A DNA stretch of 64,000 nucleotides from Paenibacillus silvestris (GTDB taxonomy: Bacteria; Bacillota; Bacilli; Paenibacillales; NBRC-103111), in contig NZ_WTUZ01000022.1 in NCBI RefSeq assembly GCF_009882985.1, positions 905,065 through 969,064 of the forward strand, read 5' to 3'. A program made the position numbers and the translations under genes. The notes beneath the pieces are model-generated. The model had not been told where the DNA came from and ran no database searches. It saw nothing but the letters and a program-made list of their open reading frames with translations. Shown here one piece after another: positions 40,295 through 48,479 of this stretch (its first letter is position 1; each line of letters starts with the position of its first letter).

Positions 40295-42436
40295 GTGCGG
40301 CCGAATCTGAGAAAACAGCTTCTTATCATCGTGCTAGCTCTTCTTATTTGGCCCGTTTTGTGCCGACCGGAGGGGGTATACGCCTACACGCCTTACAGCA
40401 CGAATTATAAGGATGGTTATGGGCAGTTGGTTTGGACCCAGTCCGCTTATTACCCTGTGGGAGCGTTAGGGCGTGAAATTTATATTCCTGATCCTAAGAA
40501 GCCCGGTCAACACATCTACTCGCCGTTAAAACAACCGCAGGACCTGTTCATCGACAGTAAGGATGAGCTGTATATTGCAGACACCGGTAATAACAGAATC
40601 ATTCATTTGAATGAAGCGGGAGATCTAGTACGTGTTCTGGACTTGAAAGAAAATCCCTTCAACAAGCCGCAGGGCGTATTTGTCGATAAGAATGGGGATA
40701 TTTATATTGCCGATACTGGCAATAAACGGGTTGTCCGTCTGGATAAGGACGGCAAGCTGCTGCGGGAATTCAAACGTCCCGAATCCAAATTTCTTCCAGC
40801 TTCCTTCAAATACGACCCTGTCAAACTGATTGTCGACAAACGGGGATTTCTGTATATTGCCGTTCTGGGAGGTTATCAAGGGCTTCTGGAGATCGACCCG
40901 CAAGGGCAATTTCAAGGGTTTTTTGGAGCAAACGTAACCAGCTTTTCCATTATCGATATGTTTAAAAGATTTATTTACACACGGGAAATGTATCAGAAGG
41001 AAATTAGTAAGCTTCCAGGAGCGATAGCCAGTGTTACGACAGATCAGGACGGATTAATCTATACTGTGTCCAGCGATGCCCAAACGGGACAAATCAAAAA
41101 GTTGAATATTGCAGGTTTGGATCAGCTGGCCCATAAAGGCGAATTTACGAAGCCTGGGGAAAAAACCTCTTTTGGCGAAATAGCTTTCAGCAATTACGAT
41201 CATTCGATATCAGCGTTGACAGATTTGACGGTAGACAGCGACGGAAATATCACAGCTATTGATTCCAAACGTAAAGTAGTCAACCAGTACGACAGCAACG
41301 GTAATTTGTTGTTTTTTTGGTGGGGGGACGACGGAGCGGTGACCACGAAGCTGGGCTTAGTTAAAACACCGACAGCTATCGCTAATAATTCGAGGAATGA
41401 GCTCTATATTTTGGATGGGGAAAACAATTTAGTGCAAGCTTTCCGGCTTTCTGAATTTGGTGCGCTCGTCCATAGAGCCAATCACTTGACGCAGGACGGA
41501 AAATACGAAGAAAGCGAAGCCCCGTGGGCAGAAGTGAATCGTTTGAACGCCTATTATACACCGGCTATTGCCGGACTAGCTAAAGCCTCCTATAAAAAAG
41601 GCGAATATGAAAAGGCGCAAGAGCTGTTTCTGGAAGCAGGTCATGCCCAAGGTTATTCCGATGCCTTCTGGCAAAACCGGCTGGTCTGGTTTCAGAGGCA
41701 TTTCGGATGGCTGATGAATATGGTTTTAGCGGGCTTAGCCGGTTTGTATATTGCGAAAAAATGGAGCGGAAGATCCGGGTGGGGCCGTAAATGGCGCAGC
41801 AGGAGGTCAGACGAGAACCGGCTTGTCGGGCAGCTGAAGGTGGCTTTTACTATTTTGAAGCATCCGTTGGAAGGATTCGGAGCCCTGCGGTATGAACAAA
41901 AAGGCAGCCTGTTAAGCAGTACAATTATCTTCATTCTGGCTCTTGCTTCTTATTGCGTGATGAGGGCGGGAATCAGCTTTATCTTTAACCCGGAAGTCAT
42001 TCTTGATGTCAATCTACTGATCGTAGTCGTTCAATTTCTAGTTATTTGGTTGGTCTGGGTCATTTCTAATTATTTGATCAGTTCGATCTATCGTGGCGAA
42101 GGAAGATTCCGCGATGTGGTGTACGGCAGCGCTTATGCCCTGTTTCCTTTGGTGCTGCTGGGCTTACCGATCACTATTATTTCCAATGTCATGACCTTAA
42201 GTGAGGGCTCCATCTTCCGCTTTCTCTATTTTGGTGTGTTTGCATGGGTCGGCTTGCTGCTGTTCTGGAAGGTTCAAAGCTTGCAAAATTACACGGTGGG
42301 AGAAACAGTCATTAATGTAAGTTTATCCTTATTTACGATGACCGTTTGCGGGGTATTGGTATTCATTACTATTGGGCTGACAAAGGAATTGACGGATTTC
42401 TTCTACTCCGTATTCCAGGAGGTAACGATCCGATGA
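40295..42436 (+). CDS. NHL-repeat/TPR/Yip1 membrane protein
   Basis: 713 residues from the GTG at 40295, with GGAGG nine bases upstream. A signal peptide is followed by an extracytoplasmic beta-propeller of NHL repeats (QDLFIDSKDELYIADTGNNRI, GVFVDKNGDIYIADTGNKRV and weaker copies to about residue 390). A TPR-like helical pair follows (KKGEYEKAQELFLEAG), then a transmembrane helix near residue 480, a basic cytoplasmic segment and a Yip1-type four- to five-helix domain (LKHPLEGFGALRYEQKGS). It overlaps the next gene by 4 bases. The outside propeller may bind ligand or another protein. Its function is unknown; conservation beside sugar transporters points to an uptake accessory. Confidence 0.82.
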   Translation: MRPNLRKQLLIIVLALLIWPVLCRPEGVYAYTPYSTNYKDGYGQLVWTQSAYYPVGALGREIYIPDPKKPGQHIYSPLKQPQDLFIDSKDELYIADTGNNRIIHLNEAGDLVRVLDLKENPFNKPQGVFVDKNGDIYIADTGNKRVVRLDKDGKLLREFKRPESKFLPASFKYDPVKLIVDKRGFLYIAVLGGYQGLLEIDPQGQFQGFFGANVTSFSIIDMFKRFIYTREMYQKEISKLPGAIASVTTDQDGLIYTVSSDAQTGQIKKLNIAGLDQLAHKGEFTKPGEKTSFGEIAFSNYDHSISALTDLTVDSDGNITAIDSKRKVVNQYDSNGNLLFFWWGDDGAVTTKLGLVKTPTAIANNSRNELYILDGENNLVQAFRLSEFGALVHRANHLTQDGKYEESEAPWAEVNRLNAYYTPAIAGLAKASYKKGEYEKAQELFLEAGHAQGYSDAFWQNRLVWFQRHFGWLMNMVLAGLAGLYIAKKWSGRSGWGRKWRSRRSDENRLVGQLKVAFTILKHPLEGFGALRYEQKGSLLSSTIIFILALASYCVMRAGISFIFNPEVILDVNLLIVVVQFLVIWLVWVISNYLISSIYRGEGRFRDVVYGSAYALFPLVLLGLPITIISNVMTLSEGSIFRFLYFGVFAWVGLLLFWKVQSLQNYTVGETVINVSLSLFTMTVCGVLVFITIGLTKELTDFFYSVFQEVTIR

Positions 42437-44730
42437 GCCGAAAGCGTATCATTTATCCGGCCGCAGCAGTGATTGTTCTGGTTGCGGCTTTGGCAATATG
42501 GCTGATTCGTGCGCACGCTACGTTGTATGCCGCCGATCCCAAAGCAGTCGTGACCACTCCTGTGTCCAAGACCGATAATGCTCAACCTGCCGGAGCAGTG
42601 GCCCCGGCTACAGCCGGGACACCGCCGCAGCTGGCGCTTCCCAATGAATCGGACTTCCGGGTCATGACCGAATCTTCAAGCCTAAAGCTGTGGGTGAACG
42701 ACAAGACGGGACATTTCAAGGTCGAACATAAGCAAACCGGGCAAGTTTGGCGATCCTATCCGGACCCGGAGCAGTGGGCTCATGAAACAATTGCTGGCAA
42801 CTGGAGAAACAATCTGCTCTCGCCCATCATGGTGGAATATATTGACGTTTCGAATTCCAAATCTCAAGCCAAAACGATAAGTTGGCTGGAGGATAAAGGC
42901 GCTCTGGAGGGCTTTCAAGCGACAGCAGACGGGTTTAAGGCGACGTATTCTTTTACGGGAACACAGTTTAAAATCCCAGTACAAATCCGGTTGCAGGGGG
43001 ATTACGTTGAAACGGTCATTCATGACCCTGGTATTCAGGAAGGCAAGCTGAGTCTCTTAAATATCAAGCTGTTCCCGATGTTTGGCGCGAGAGCGTATAC
43101 GGAGAATGAAGAAGGTTATTTGCTAGTCCCAGACGGTCCCGGAGCCCTAATCCGATTCAAGCCCAACCTGACCAATGACAAATCGTTTTATCGGGCTAAC
43201 GTGTACGGAACGGATACGGCTTTCTTCAATGAGCAAACAGACCGGAATCCGATGCGACTTCCGGTATTCGGCTTAAAGTCTGGACCACAGGCTTTTGTTG
43301 GCGTGATGACTGCGGGAGAGGAATACGCCAAACTGTTTGCCGCCCCAGGAGGCGCATTTGGGCAGTACAATTGGGTCACGCCGGAATGGCAATACCGCAC
43401 CAAATATTTTCAAAGCACTAGCAAAAAAACAGAAACCGGCTTTTTCACCTATAGCAAAGAGAGGTTTAATGTTCCGGAGCGTAAAACTCGCTATTATCTG
43501 CTGGATCAGGGTAAAAACGATTATGTGGCGATGGCGGATAAATATCGGATCTATCTAACCAAAGAAAAAGGCATGAAACCGCTGCAGCCCAAGAGTGGCG
43601 AGGTTCCTTTCTACTTGGACATCATCGGGGCAGATATTAAGAAGGGTCTGATGTGGGACAAATATTTGCAAGGGACGACGACCACCGAGGCTAAAGAGAT
43701 TGTCGGCAATCTTCTGACGCGTGGCATCAAAAATGTAACTGTTCAATATGCGGGTTGGCAGGATGGCGGCTATAGCTCGTACGGCGGTTTGTTTCCGGTC
43801 GATTCTAGACTTGGCGGAAATGAAGGAATGAAGCAGTTTATCGATTATGCTCATTCAGAGAATATTCCCGTGTACTTGACGGCGAATTACACCTTGAACA
43901 ATACGGGAAGCGATGGTTTCTGGCCGATTTTTGATGGAATGAGAGATCTTTCGGGTACCGTGCTGGAGTTCGAAAATCACGCCAACCGGGAGATGACGAC
44001 CTTGGTCAGTCCGAAGCTCAGTACCGAAACCGCAACGAAAGATTTAAGCGCTTATCAGGCGCTAGGAGCGGATGGTATTTATTTCAATGAAGGCATAGGA
44101 CAGTTCTTGAACAGCGATTATAACACTCGCTATTTAGCGGGACGCAGTGAAGTGTTGAACAGCCAGAGAGAGCTGCTGCAGAAGACAAGGGAAACGCTCG
44201 GAGGGGTGAGTGTGGAAAATGCCAATGCTTACGCCATCGATGAAGTTAAGCATATTCACCGGCTGCCGGACACGTATTCGTACGATATTTTTGTAGACGA
44301 TCAGGTGCCGTTTGCACAAATAGCACTCCATGGTTTAATTACATATTCCTCGGAATGGTCCAACCAGCGGGAGCAGTACCAGAACGAGTTTCTCCGCAGC
44401 ATTGAGTTCGGTTCTTATCCCTCTTATATCTTTACGGCTGCCGGCTCGGGAAGTATGAAAGGGGCGTATTCCATCTGGTATTACAGCATGAATTACCGCT
44501 CATGGCTCGACAAGGCGGCCGAGGAATACGCACGCTTTAATGAAGCGCTTGGCGATGTTCAGGCTCAGTTCATAACGGGACATCGGACGTTAGCTCCGAA
44601 GGTGAAAGAAACCGTGTATGAAGGCGGAAAAACGATCATTGTGAACTATAATGACCAGGAATATTCGGATGGACGGATCCGCGTCCCGGCACAGGATTTC
44701 ATCGTGCTGAAGGGAGGCTTGAAGACGTGA
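42433..44730 (+). CDS. DUF5696-like membrane-anchored extracellular protein, glycosidase-like barrel
   Basis: 765 residues from the ATG at 42433, which overlaps the previous stop (ATGA). One N-terminal transmembrane helix is followed by an outside domain of beta strands (about 70-370) and then an alpha/beta barrel-like region: NVTVQYAGWQDGGYSSYGGLFPV, GGNEGMKQFIDYAH, IPVYLTANY and LGADGIYFNEGIGQ. This order resembles glycoside hydrolase superfamily barrels, although I cannot assign catalytic acids with certainty (candidates lie in DGIYFNEG). I recall this type as DUF5696, next to CUT1 transporters in Paenibacillus. Probable role: binding or trimming a glycan before uptake. Next permease overlaps by 4 bases. 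Confidence 0.78.
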   Translation: MSRKRIIYPAAAVIVLVAALAIWLIRAHATLYAADPKAVVTTPVSKTDNAQPAGAVAPATAGTPPQLALPNESDFRVMTESSSLKLWVNDKTGHFKVEHKQTGQVWRSYPDPEQWAHETIAGNWRNNLLSPIMVEYIDVSNSKSQAKTISWLEDKGALEGFQATADGFKATYSFTGTQFKIPVQIRLQGDYVETVIHDPGIQEGKLSLLNIKLFPMFGARAYTENEEGYLLVPDGPGALIRFKPNLTNDKSFYRANVYGTDTAFFNEQTDRNPMRLPVFGLKSGPQAFVGVMTAGEEYAKLFAAPGGAFGQYNWVTPEWQYRTKYFQSTSKKTETGFFTYSKERFNVPERKTRYYLLDQGKNDYVAMADKYRIYLTKEKGMKPLQPKSGEVPFYLDIIGADIKKGLMWDKYLQGTTTTEAKEIVGNLLTRGIKNVTVQYAGWQDGGYSSYGGLFPVDSRLGGNEGMKQFIDYAHSENIPVYLTANYTLNNTGSDGFWPIFDGMRDLSGTVLEFENHANREMTTLVSPKLSTETATKDLSAYQALGADGIYFNEGIGQFLNSDYNTRYLAGRSEVLNSQRELLQKTRETLGGVSVENANAYAIDEVKHIHRLPDTYSYDIFVDDQVPFAQIALHGLITYSSEWSNQREQYQNEFLRSIEFGSYPSYIFTAAGSGSMKGAYSIWYYSMNYRSWLDKAAEEYARFNEALGDVQAQFITGHRTLAPKVKETVYEGGKTIIVNYNDQEYSDGRIRVPAQDFIVLKGGLKT

Positions 44731-45590
44731 ACAGATGGAGGCTGCAGGCGTCCACTTTACGGAAGTGGGAAGGGACCCTTTTTATATCACCGTGGATCTT
44801 CGGTTTTTTCGCCTTTGTTGCATTTCCGCTGGCTTTTTCCTTGTACATGAGCTTTCACAGAGTAAAGGTAACGGTGTCAGGAATTGAAACGGTTCCCAAT
44901 GGCGTGGAATATTATCGCGAGATTCTATTTGCGGATGGAGGACTGCTGTATGATAGTTTGATTCCGTTCCTCCGTGAGGCAATTGTTATGATTCCTATCA
45001 TCCTGATTTTCTCCTTAATGGTAGCGATTTTGTTGAATCAGCGCTTTTGGGGGAGGACGTTGTTCCGGGTTATCTTTTTCCTGCCGGTCATCTTCTCCTC
45101 TGGGCAAATTATAATGGAGTTTATTTCACAGGGCGAAGGTCAGCTTGCTTTCGTGGAATCGCTTAGGATTAATTATTTCATCATGGAGTATGTGCCAGCC
45201 TCATGGGCGGATCCAATTAATCATGTAATCAACTCCTTTGTGCTCGTGTTGTGGTATTCGGGCGTGCAGATTCTTATTTTTCTGGCAGGACGTCAGACGA
45301 TTTCTTCATCTGTCTATGAGGCGGCGAGGATCGACGGAGCCGATCCTTGGAATACGTTTTGGAAAATTACACTGCCTGGACTAGTTCCCTTTATTTTTCT
45401 AAATATGATCTTTACGGTTATCGACTTATTCACCTTTCCAACGAACCCCATTATCAGCAAAGTTACCACGGCCAATTATGGGCTTTCCAGTGCGCTGGCA
45501 TGGATTTATTTCGTCATTGTTCTGGCCTTTATCGGTGTCGTCTTGCTGGTGTTCAGCAGGGTGGATAAAGCGTTTGGACCGAAAAGATAA
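44727..45590 (+). CDS. CUT1 ABC transporter permease (MalF-type), pair 2
   Basis: 287 residues from a GTG at 44727 that overlaps the preceding stop; GGGAGGC lies ten bases upstream. Six transmembrane helices; EAA loop EAARIDGADPWNTFWKITLPGLVP. It is a second, clearly different member from the one at 38355. Its usual order with the partner at 45619 and the binding protein remnant at 46590 resembles a complete LplB/YtcP-like cassette that lost its binding protein. Confidence 0.94.
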   Translation: MNRWRLQASTLRKWEGTLFISPWIFGFFAFVAFPLAFSLYMSFHRVKVTVSGIETVPNGVEYYREILFADGGLLYDSLIPFLREAIVMIPIILIFSLMVAILLNQRFWGRTLFRVIFFLPVIFSSGQIIMEFISQGEGQLAFVESLRINYFIMEYVPASWADPINHVINSFVLVLWYSGVQILIFLAGRQTISSSVYEAARIDGADPWNTFWKITLPGLVPFIFLNMIFTVIDLFTFPTNPIISKVTTANYGLSSALAWIYFVIVLAFIGVVLLVFSRVDKAFGPKR

Positions 45591-45618
45591 CCAGAGTGAA
45601 ACTTAGGAGGTTGACACC

Positions 45619-46590
45619 ATGGAGCGCATGATCGGCCTATTAAGAAGGCACATCACCCTTAACGGGGATACCTTCAGAGAACGGTTCGTATCAGGGAAGT
45701 ATTTCCTTATTGGCAAGGAAGCAGATAAAGGGTTTCTATTCCGGCTGTTTCTGTACATAATTCTTATCGATACAGCCTTTATTTATTTGAAGCCTATCTT
45801 ATATATGGTTGGCACTATGGTCAAAGACGCGTCGAACATGCTCGACCCTTCGGTGATCTGGGTTCCTCGTTCGATCTTTACTGGTCACCTGAAGGAAGCG
45901 TTCGAACTGCTGCAGTACCAAACCAGCTTTTTTTACTCAGTGTCGATTTCCTTGACTGTAGCAGTGCTGCAGATTATATCCTGTGCTATCGCGGGATACG
46001 CTTTTGCCAGGCTGGAGTTTCCGTTCAAAAGGTTATGGTTTATGGCGCTTGTCTTTACCTTCATCCTTCCTCCCCAGTTGACGATACTTCCGTCGATCCT
46101 GATGTTTAAGCAGATCGGCTGGGCGAACACTGTTCTGCCCATGATCGTGCCGGCGCTTTTCGGCCATGGACTGAAAGGCGCATTGTTCGTTATCATTTTC
46201 AAACAATTTTTTTCGACACTGCCCAAAGAGTTGGAGGAGGCTGCAAGAATGGATGGAGCGAACGCGTTTCGCTTCTTCTTCAAAGTGATGCTGCCTTTGT
46301 CCAAATCGGCCATTATCGTCGTCTTTTTATTTTCCTTTGTATGGAATTGGAACGACTTCTATTTACCTTCGATGTATATGTCGGGTTCCAAGGACGTCCC
46401 GTTATCCATTAGTCTGGCGAAGCTGGCCGCTTCGTTAAACGCGGAAGCCGCTCAAGGAGGAACGAGCATCTTTGCAGAACCTATCAAGATGGCAGCATCC
46501 TTCCTGATTATTACTCCGGTGCTGATTGTTTACGCGATCGCGCAGCGGTGGTTTGTCGAAGGGATTGAGCGCACGGGACTTGTGGAATAA
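45619..46590 (+). CDS. CUT1 ABC transporter permease (MalG-type), pair 2
   Basis: 323 residues, preceded by AGGAGG. Six transmembrane helices follow a longer soluble N terminus of about 40 residues. EAA loop EAARMDGANAFRFFFKVMLPLSK. The stop (TAA at 46588-46590) overlaps the ATG of the short binding protein remnant. It is the last intact gene of the operon. Confidence 0.94.
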   Translation: MERMIGLLRRHITLNGDTFRERFVSGKYFLIGKEADKGFLFRLFLYIILIDTAFIYLKPILYMVGTMVKDASNMLDPSVIWVPRSIFTGHLKEAFELLQYQTSFFYSVSISLTVAVLQIISCAIAGYAFARLEFPFKRLWFMALVFTFILPPQLTILPSILMFKQIGWANTVLPMIVPALFGHGLKGALFVIIFKQFFSTLPKELEEAARMDGANAFRFFFKVMLPLSKSAIIVVFLFSFVWNWNDFYLPSMYMSGSKDVPLSISLAKLAASLNAEAAQGGTSIFAEPIKMAASFLIITPVLIVYAIAQRWFVEGIERTGLVE

Positions 46591-46691
46591 TGGGAAGCAT
46601 AGCTACAGGCACAGACGTTCATACAGCGGTTCGCAAAGCATCCGAGAGCATTGATAAAGAAGTGGAAAGGCTGCAGAAGAACAACAAATAA
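46590..46691 (+). pseudogene. Remnant (last 33 codons) of a solute-binding protein gene
   Basis: The frame MGSIATGTDVHTAVRK..EKxIDKEVERL-type tail, ending at TAA 46689-46691, aligns with the C terminus of the binding protein at 31485-32810: TGTDVHTAVRKASESIDKEV against NGMDVNTAIRKASEAIDKEV. Nothing of the preceding 400 residues remains. An ATG overlaps the permease stop by one base, so a 33-residue peptide could still be translated, but it lacks any signal peptide or fold. It marks a deleted third binding protein, the natural partner of permease pair 2. Confidence 0.85.
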
Positions 46692-46696
46692 ATACG

Positions 46697-46740
46697 AAAA
46701 AGCCGTATCATCACGGGATTATCCGGATGTACGGCTTTTT
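46697..46740. terminator. Bidirectional intrinsic terminator at operon end
   Basis: AAAAAGCCGTA pairs with TACGGCTTTTT around a loop with further pairing (CAT..ATG, CGG..CCG). Serves both the operon and the convergent nitroreductase gene. Confidence 0.9.
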
Positions 46741-46744
46741 ATTG

Positions 46745-47482
46745 TTAATTTAACTCAAACCCCTGCTCAGCTAAAAATTCGCGCATATGCGTTCTGTGCC
46801 GGGAATTTAAACGTCTGACCATTTCTTTGGACCAATTGGAGTCCCTGGTTCCTCCTGCACGAGTCAGCATAAATTCAGAGAGCGAGCGGTTGTAATCTTC
46901 GATCCCTTGCGTATAGGTGTTCGTAGAATACGTCTCTTTATGATAGACAACTTCCAAAGGCAAACGTGGGCGCTGGGTCGGTTCTTGATCCGGGTAGCCT
47001 ACGCACATGCCGAATACGGGGTAAACCAGCTTGGGAAGACCGATAACTTCGGATACTTCCTTGGGATTGTTGCGGATGCCGCCTACATAGACAACGCCGA
47101 GGCCGAGCGATTCGGCGGCTATGGACGCATTCTGAGCAGCCAGGGCCGTGTCGACGGTGGCGATAATGAAGATTTCGGAGGTTGACGGGATGTCCACCTC
47201 TTCTATGGGAGCGCAGGCATGTTGGAGACGGAGAAGATCAGCGCACCAGATGAGGAACAAAGGACATTCCTCGATAAACTGCTGGTCGGCAGCTAGATGC
47301 GCCAGCCTTTTCTTGGCTTCCGGATCAGTAACACCAACTATACTGTATGCCTGCATATTACTGGAAGTGGAGGCTTTCTGAGCGGATTCGAGAATACTTT
47401 GCAGGTGTTCATCGCTCAAGGCATCCGGTTTATATTTACGGATAGAGCGGTGAAGTTTCAATTGTTCAATTACTGGATTCAT
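46745..47482 (-). CDS. NfrA-type nitroreductase/FMN-dependent NADPH oxidoreductase
   Basis: 245 residues from the ATG at 47482, preceded by GAAGGGAGAG; the in-frame extension has no such site. The N-terminal IEQLKLHRSIRKYKPDALSDEHLQ and SSNMQAYSIVGV are the FMN-binding signature of NfrA/NfsA oxidoreductases; the middle has ESLGLGVVYVGGIRNNPKEV, and the tail SNWSKEMVRRLNSRHRTHMREFL is typical of NfrA. Such enzymes reduce FMN, nitro compounds or quinones with NADPH. Convergent with the monooxygenase operon, it is the only nearby candidate to supply reduced FMN to those enzymes; that link is inferred. Confidence 0.92.
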   Translation of the reverse strand: MNPVIEQLKLHRSIRKYKPDALSDEHLQSILESAQKASTSSNMQAYSIVGVTDPEAKKRLAHLAADQQFIEECPLFLIWCADLLRLQHACAPIEEVDIPSTSEIFIIATVDTALAAQNASIAAESLGLGVVYVGGIRNNPKEVSEVIGLPKLVYPVFGMCVGYPDQEPTQRPRLPLEVVYHKETYSTNTYTQGIEDYNRSLSEFMLTRAGGTRDSNWSKEMVRRLNSRHRTHMREFLAEQGFELN

Positions 47483-47769
47483 TCTGGAACTCTCCCTTCG
47501 CATATCTGAAGCAGGCCAACGCAAAGAAACCGGAAACGCAGCGTGAGGCTGGTCTCCGGTTATCCGGTAGTCAATATGTAACTATTTGCATTGGAATTCT
47601 TTGCATTAAATTTAGCATCTACTCCTCGTGAAGTCAAACCTTGTTTGTGGATAATCAACAAAAAACCATTTTGTCGGCTAGATGACTGTTTTATCTTTTC
47701 TTTATTTATTATAATACCTATAGGTTAAGTAAGGATTTAAACATTTTCTTGTATTGGGGTGACGATCGT
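47483..47769. promoter_or_regulatory. Divergent intergenic region with candidate promoter and palindrome
   Basis: This gap separates the nitroreductase from the Crp/Fnr gene. TATAAT (47710-47715) has no good -35, but the perfect palindrome ACCTATAGGT (47716-47725) follows it directly, which could be a regulator site at the transcription start. Nothing else is recognisable. Confidence 0.35.
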
Positions 47770-48447
47770 ATGTCAGAAAAACAAGCTTCATCTCCACCGG
47801 ACCCAATGAAGGAAAAAGGTCATCATGAGCAGCTTTTATTAGCTGAGCTATTCGAAGAATATGGGGTTTTGCTCCATTATAAAAAAAATGAATTTATCTT
47901 CAGAGAAGATGAAGAAAGCAAGCATATTTATTTTCTTAAGTCTGGGTTAATTAAAATCTCGCAATCAGCAGAGGAAGGTCATGGTATTACGCTGTTTTTA
48001 CGTAGTGCGGGTGAAATATTCGGTGCGGCGGAGGTGCTGACCGGCCAACGTAGACAAAGATTCGGGCGATGCATACTGAACAGCCAAGTGCTGCTCGTAC
48101 CTGCAGACCATTTTAAAAGCTTGGTACTAAGCCGGCCGGATGTCCTTTATGCACTAACGGTTTCTAACGCAAGGCGTTTGCTGTCTACCCAAAGGTATGT
48201 CGAAACGCTTATCTCCCGCCCTGTCGCTTGGAGGCTCGCCCATTTCCTCAGTCAGATCGGAGAGTGGCAGCAGAGCGAAATACATGTCAAGCTACCGCTG
48301 AGTCATGAAGAAATGTCCTACATCATCGGGTGCAGCAGGCAGACGATAACGGAAACATTGAACAAATGGAAGGAGCAAGGTCTTATTCAGTACGAAAAGA
48401 AACAGGTAATCATTTACGATTACGAAGATTTCATGTCTAAGCTATGA
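47770..48447 (+). CDS. Crp/Fnr-family transcriptional regulator
   Basis: 225 residues from the ATG at 47770, with GGGGTGA eight bases upstream. A cyclic-nucleotide-binding-type beta-roll (YKKNEFIFREDEESKHIYFLKSGLIKI; LFLRSAGEIFGAAEVLTG) is followed by a long helix and a winged HTH (LSHEEMSYIIGCSRQTITETLNKWKEQGLI). There is no N-terminal cysteine cluster, so it is not an Fnr-type oxygen sensor of the [4Fe-4S] kind. The ABC transporter operon starts 32 bases later and is likely its target. Effector unknown. Confidence 0.92.
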   Translation: MSEKQASSPPDPMKEKGHHEQLLLAELFEEYGVLLHYKKNEFIFREDEESKHIYFLKSGLIKISQSAEEGHGITLFLRSAGEIFGAAEVLTGQRRQRFGRCILNSQVLLVPADHFKSLVLSRPDVLYALTVSNARRLLSTQRYVETLISRPVAWRLAHFLSQIGEWQQSEIHVKLPLSHEEMSYIIGCSRQTITETLNKWKEQGLIQYEKKQVIIYDYEDFMSKL

Positions 48448-48479
48448 CTCGGCATATGGATCAAGGGGGAAATCAAGAC

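Noticed and set aside
46590..46691. A genuine 33-residue small protein
   Set aside because: It has no membrane segment or fold, and its sequence is explained by similarity to the C terminus of a binding protein.
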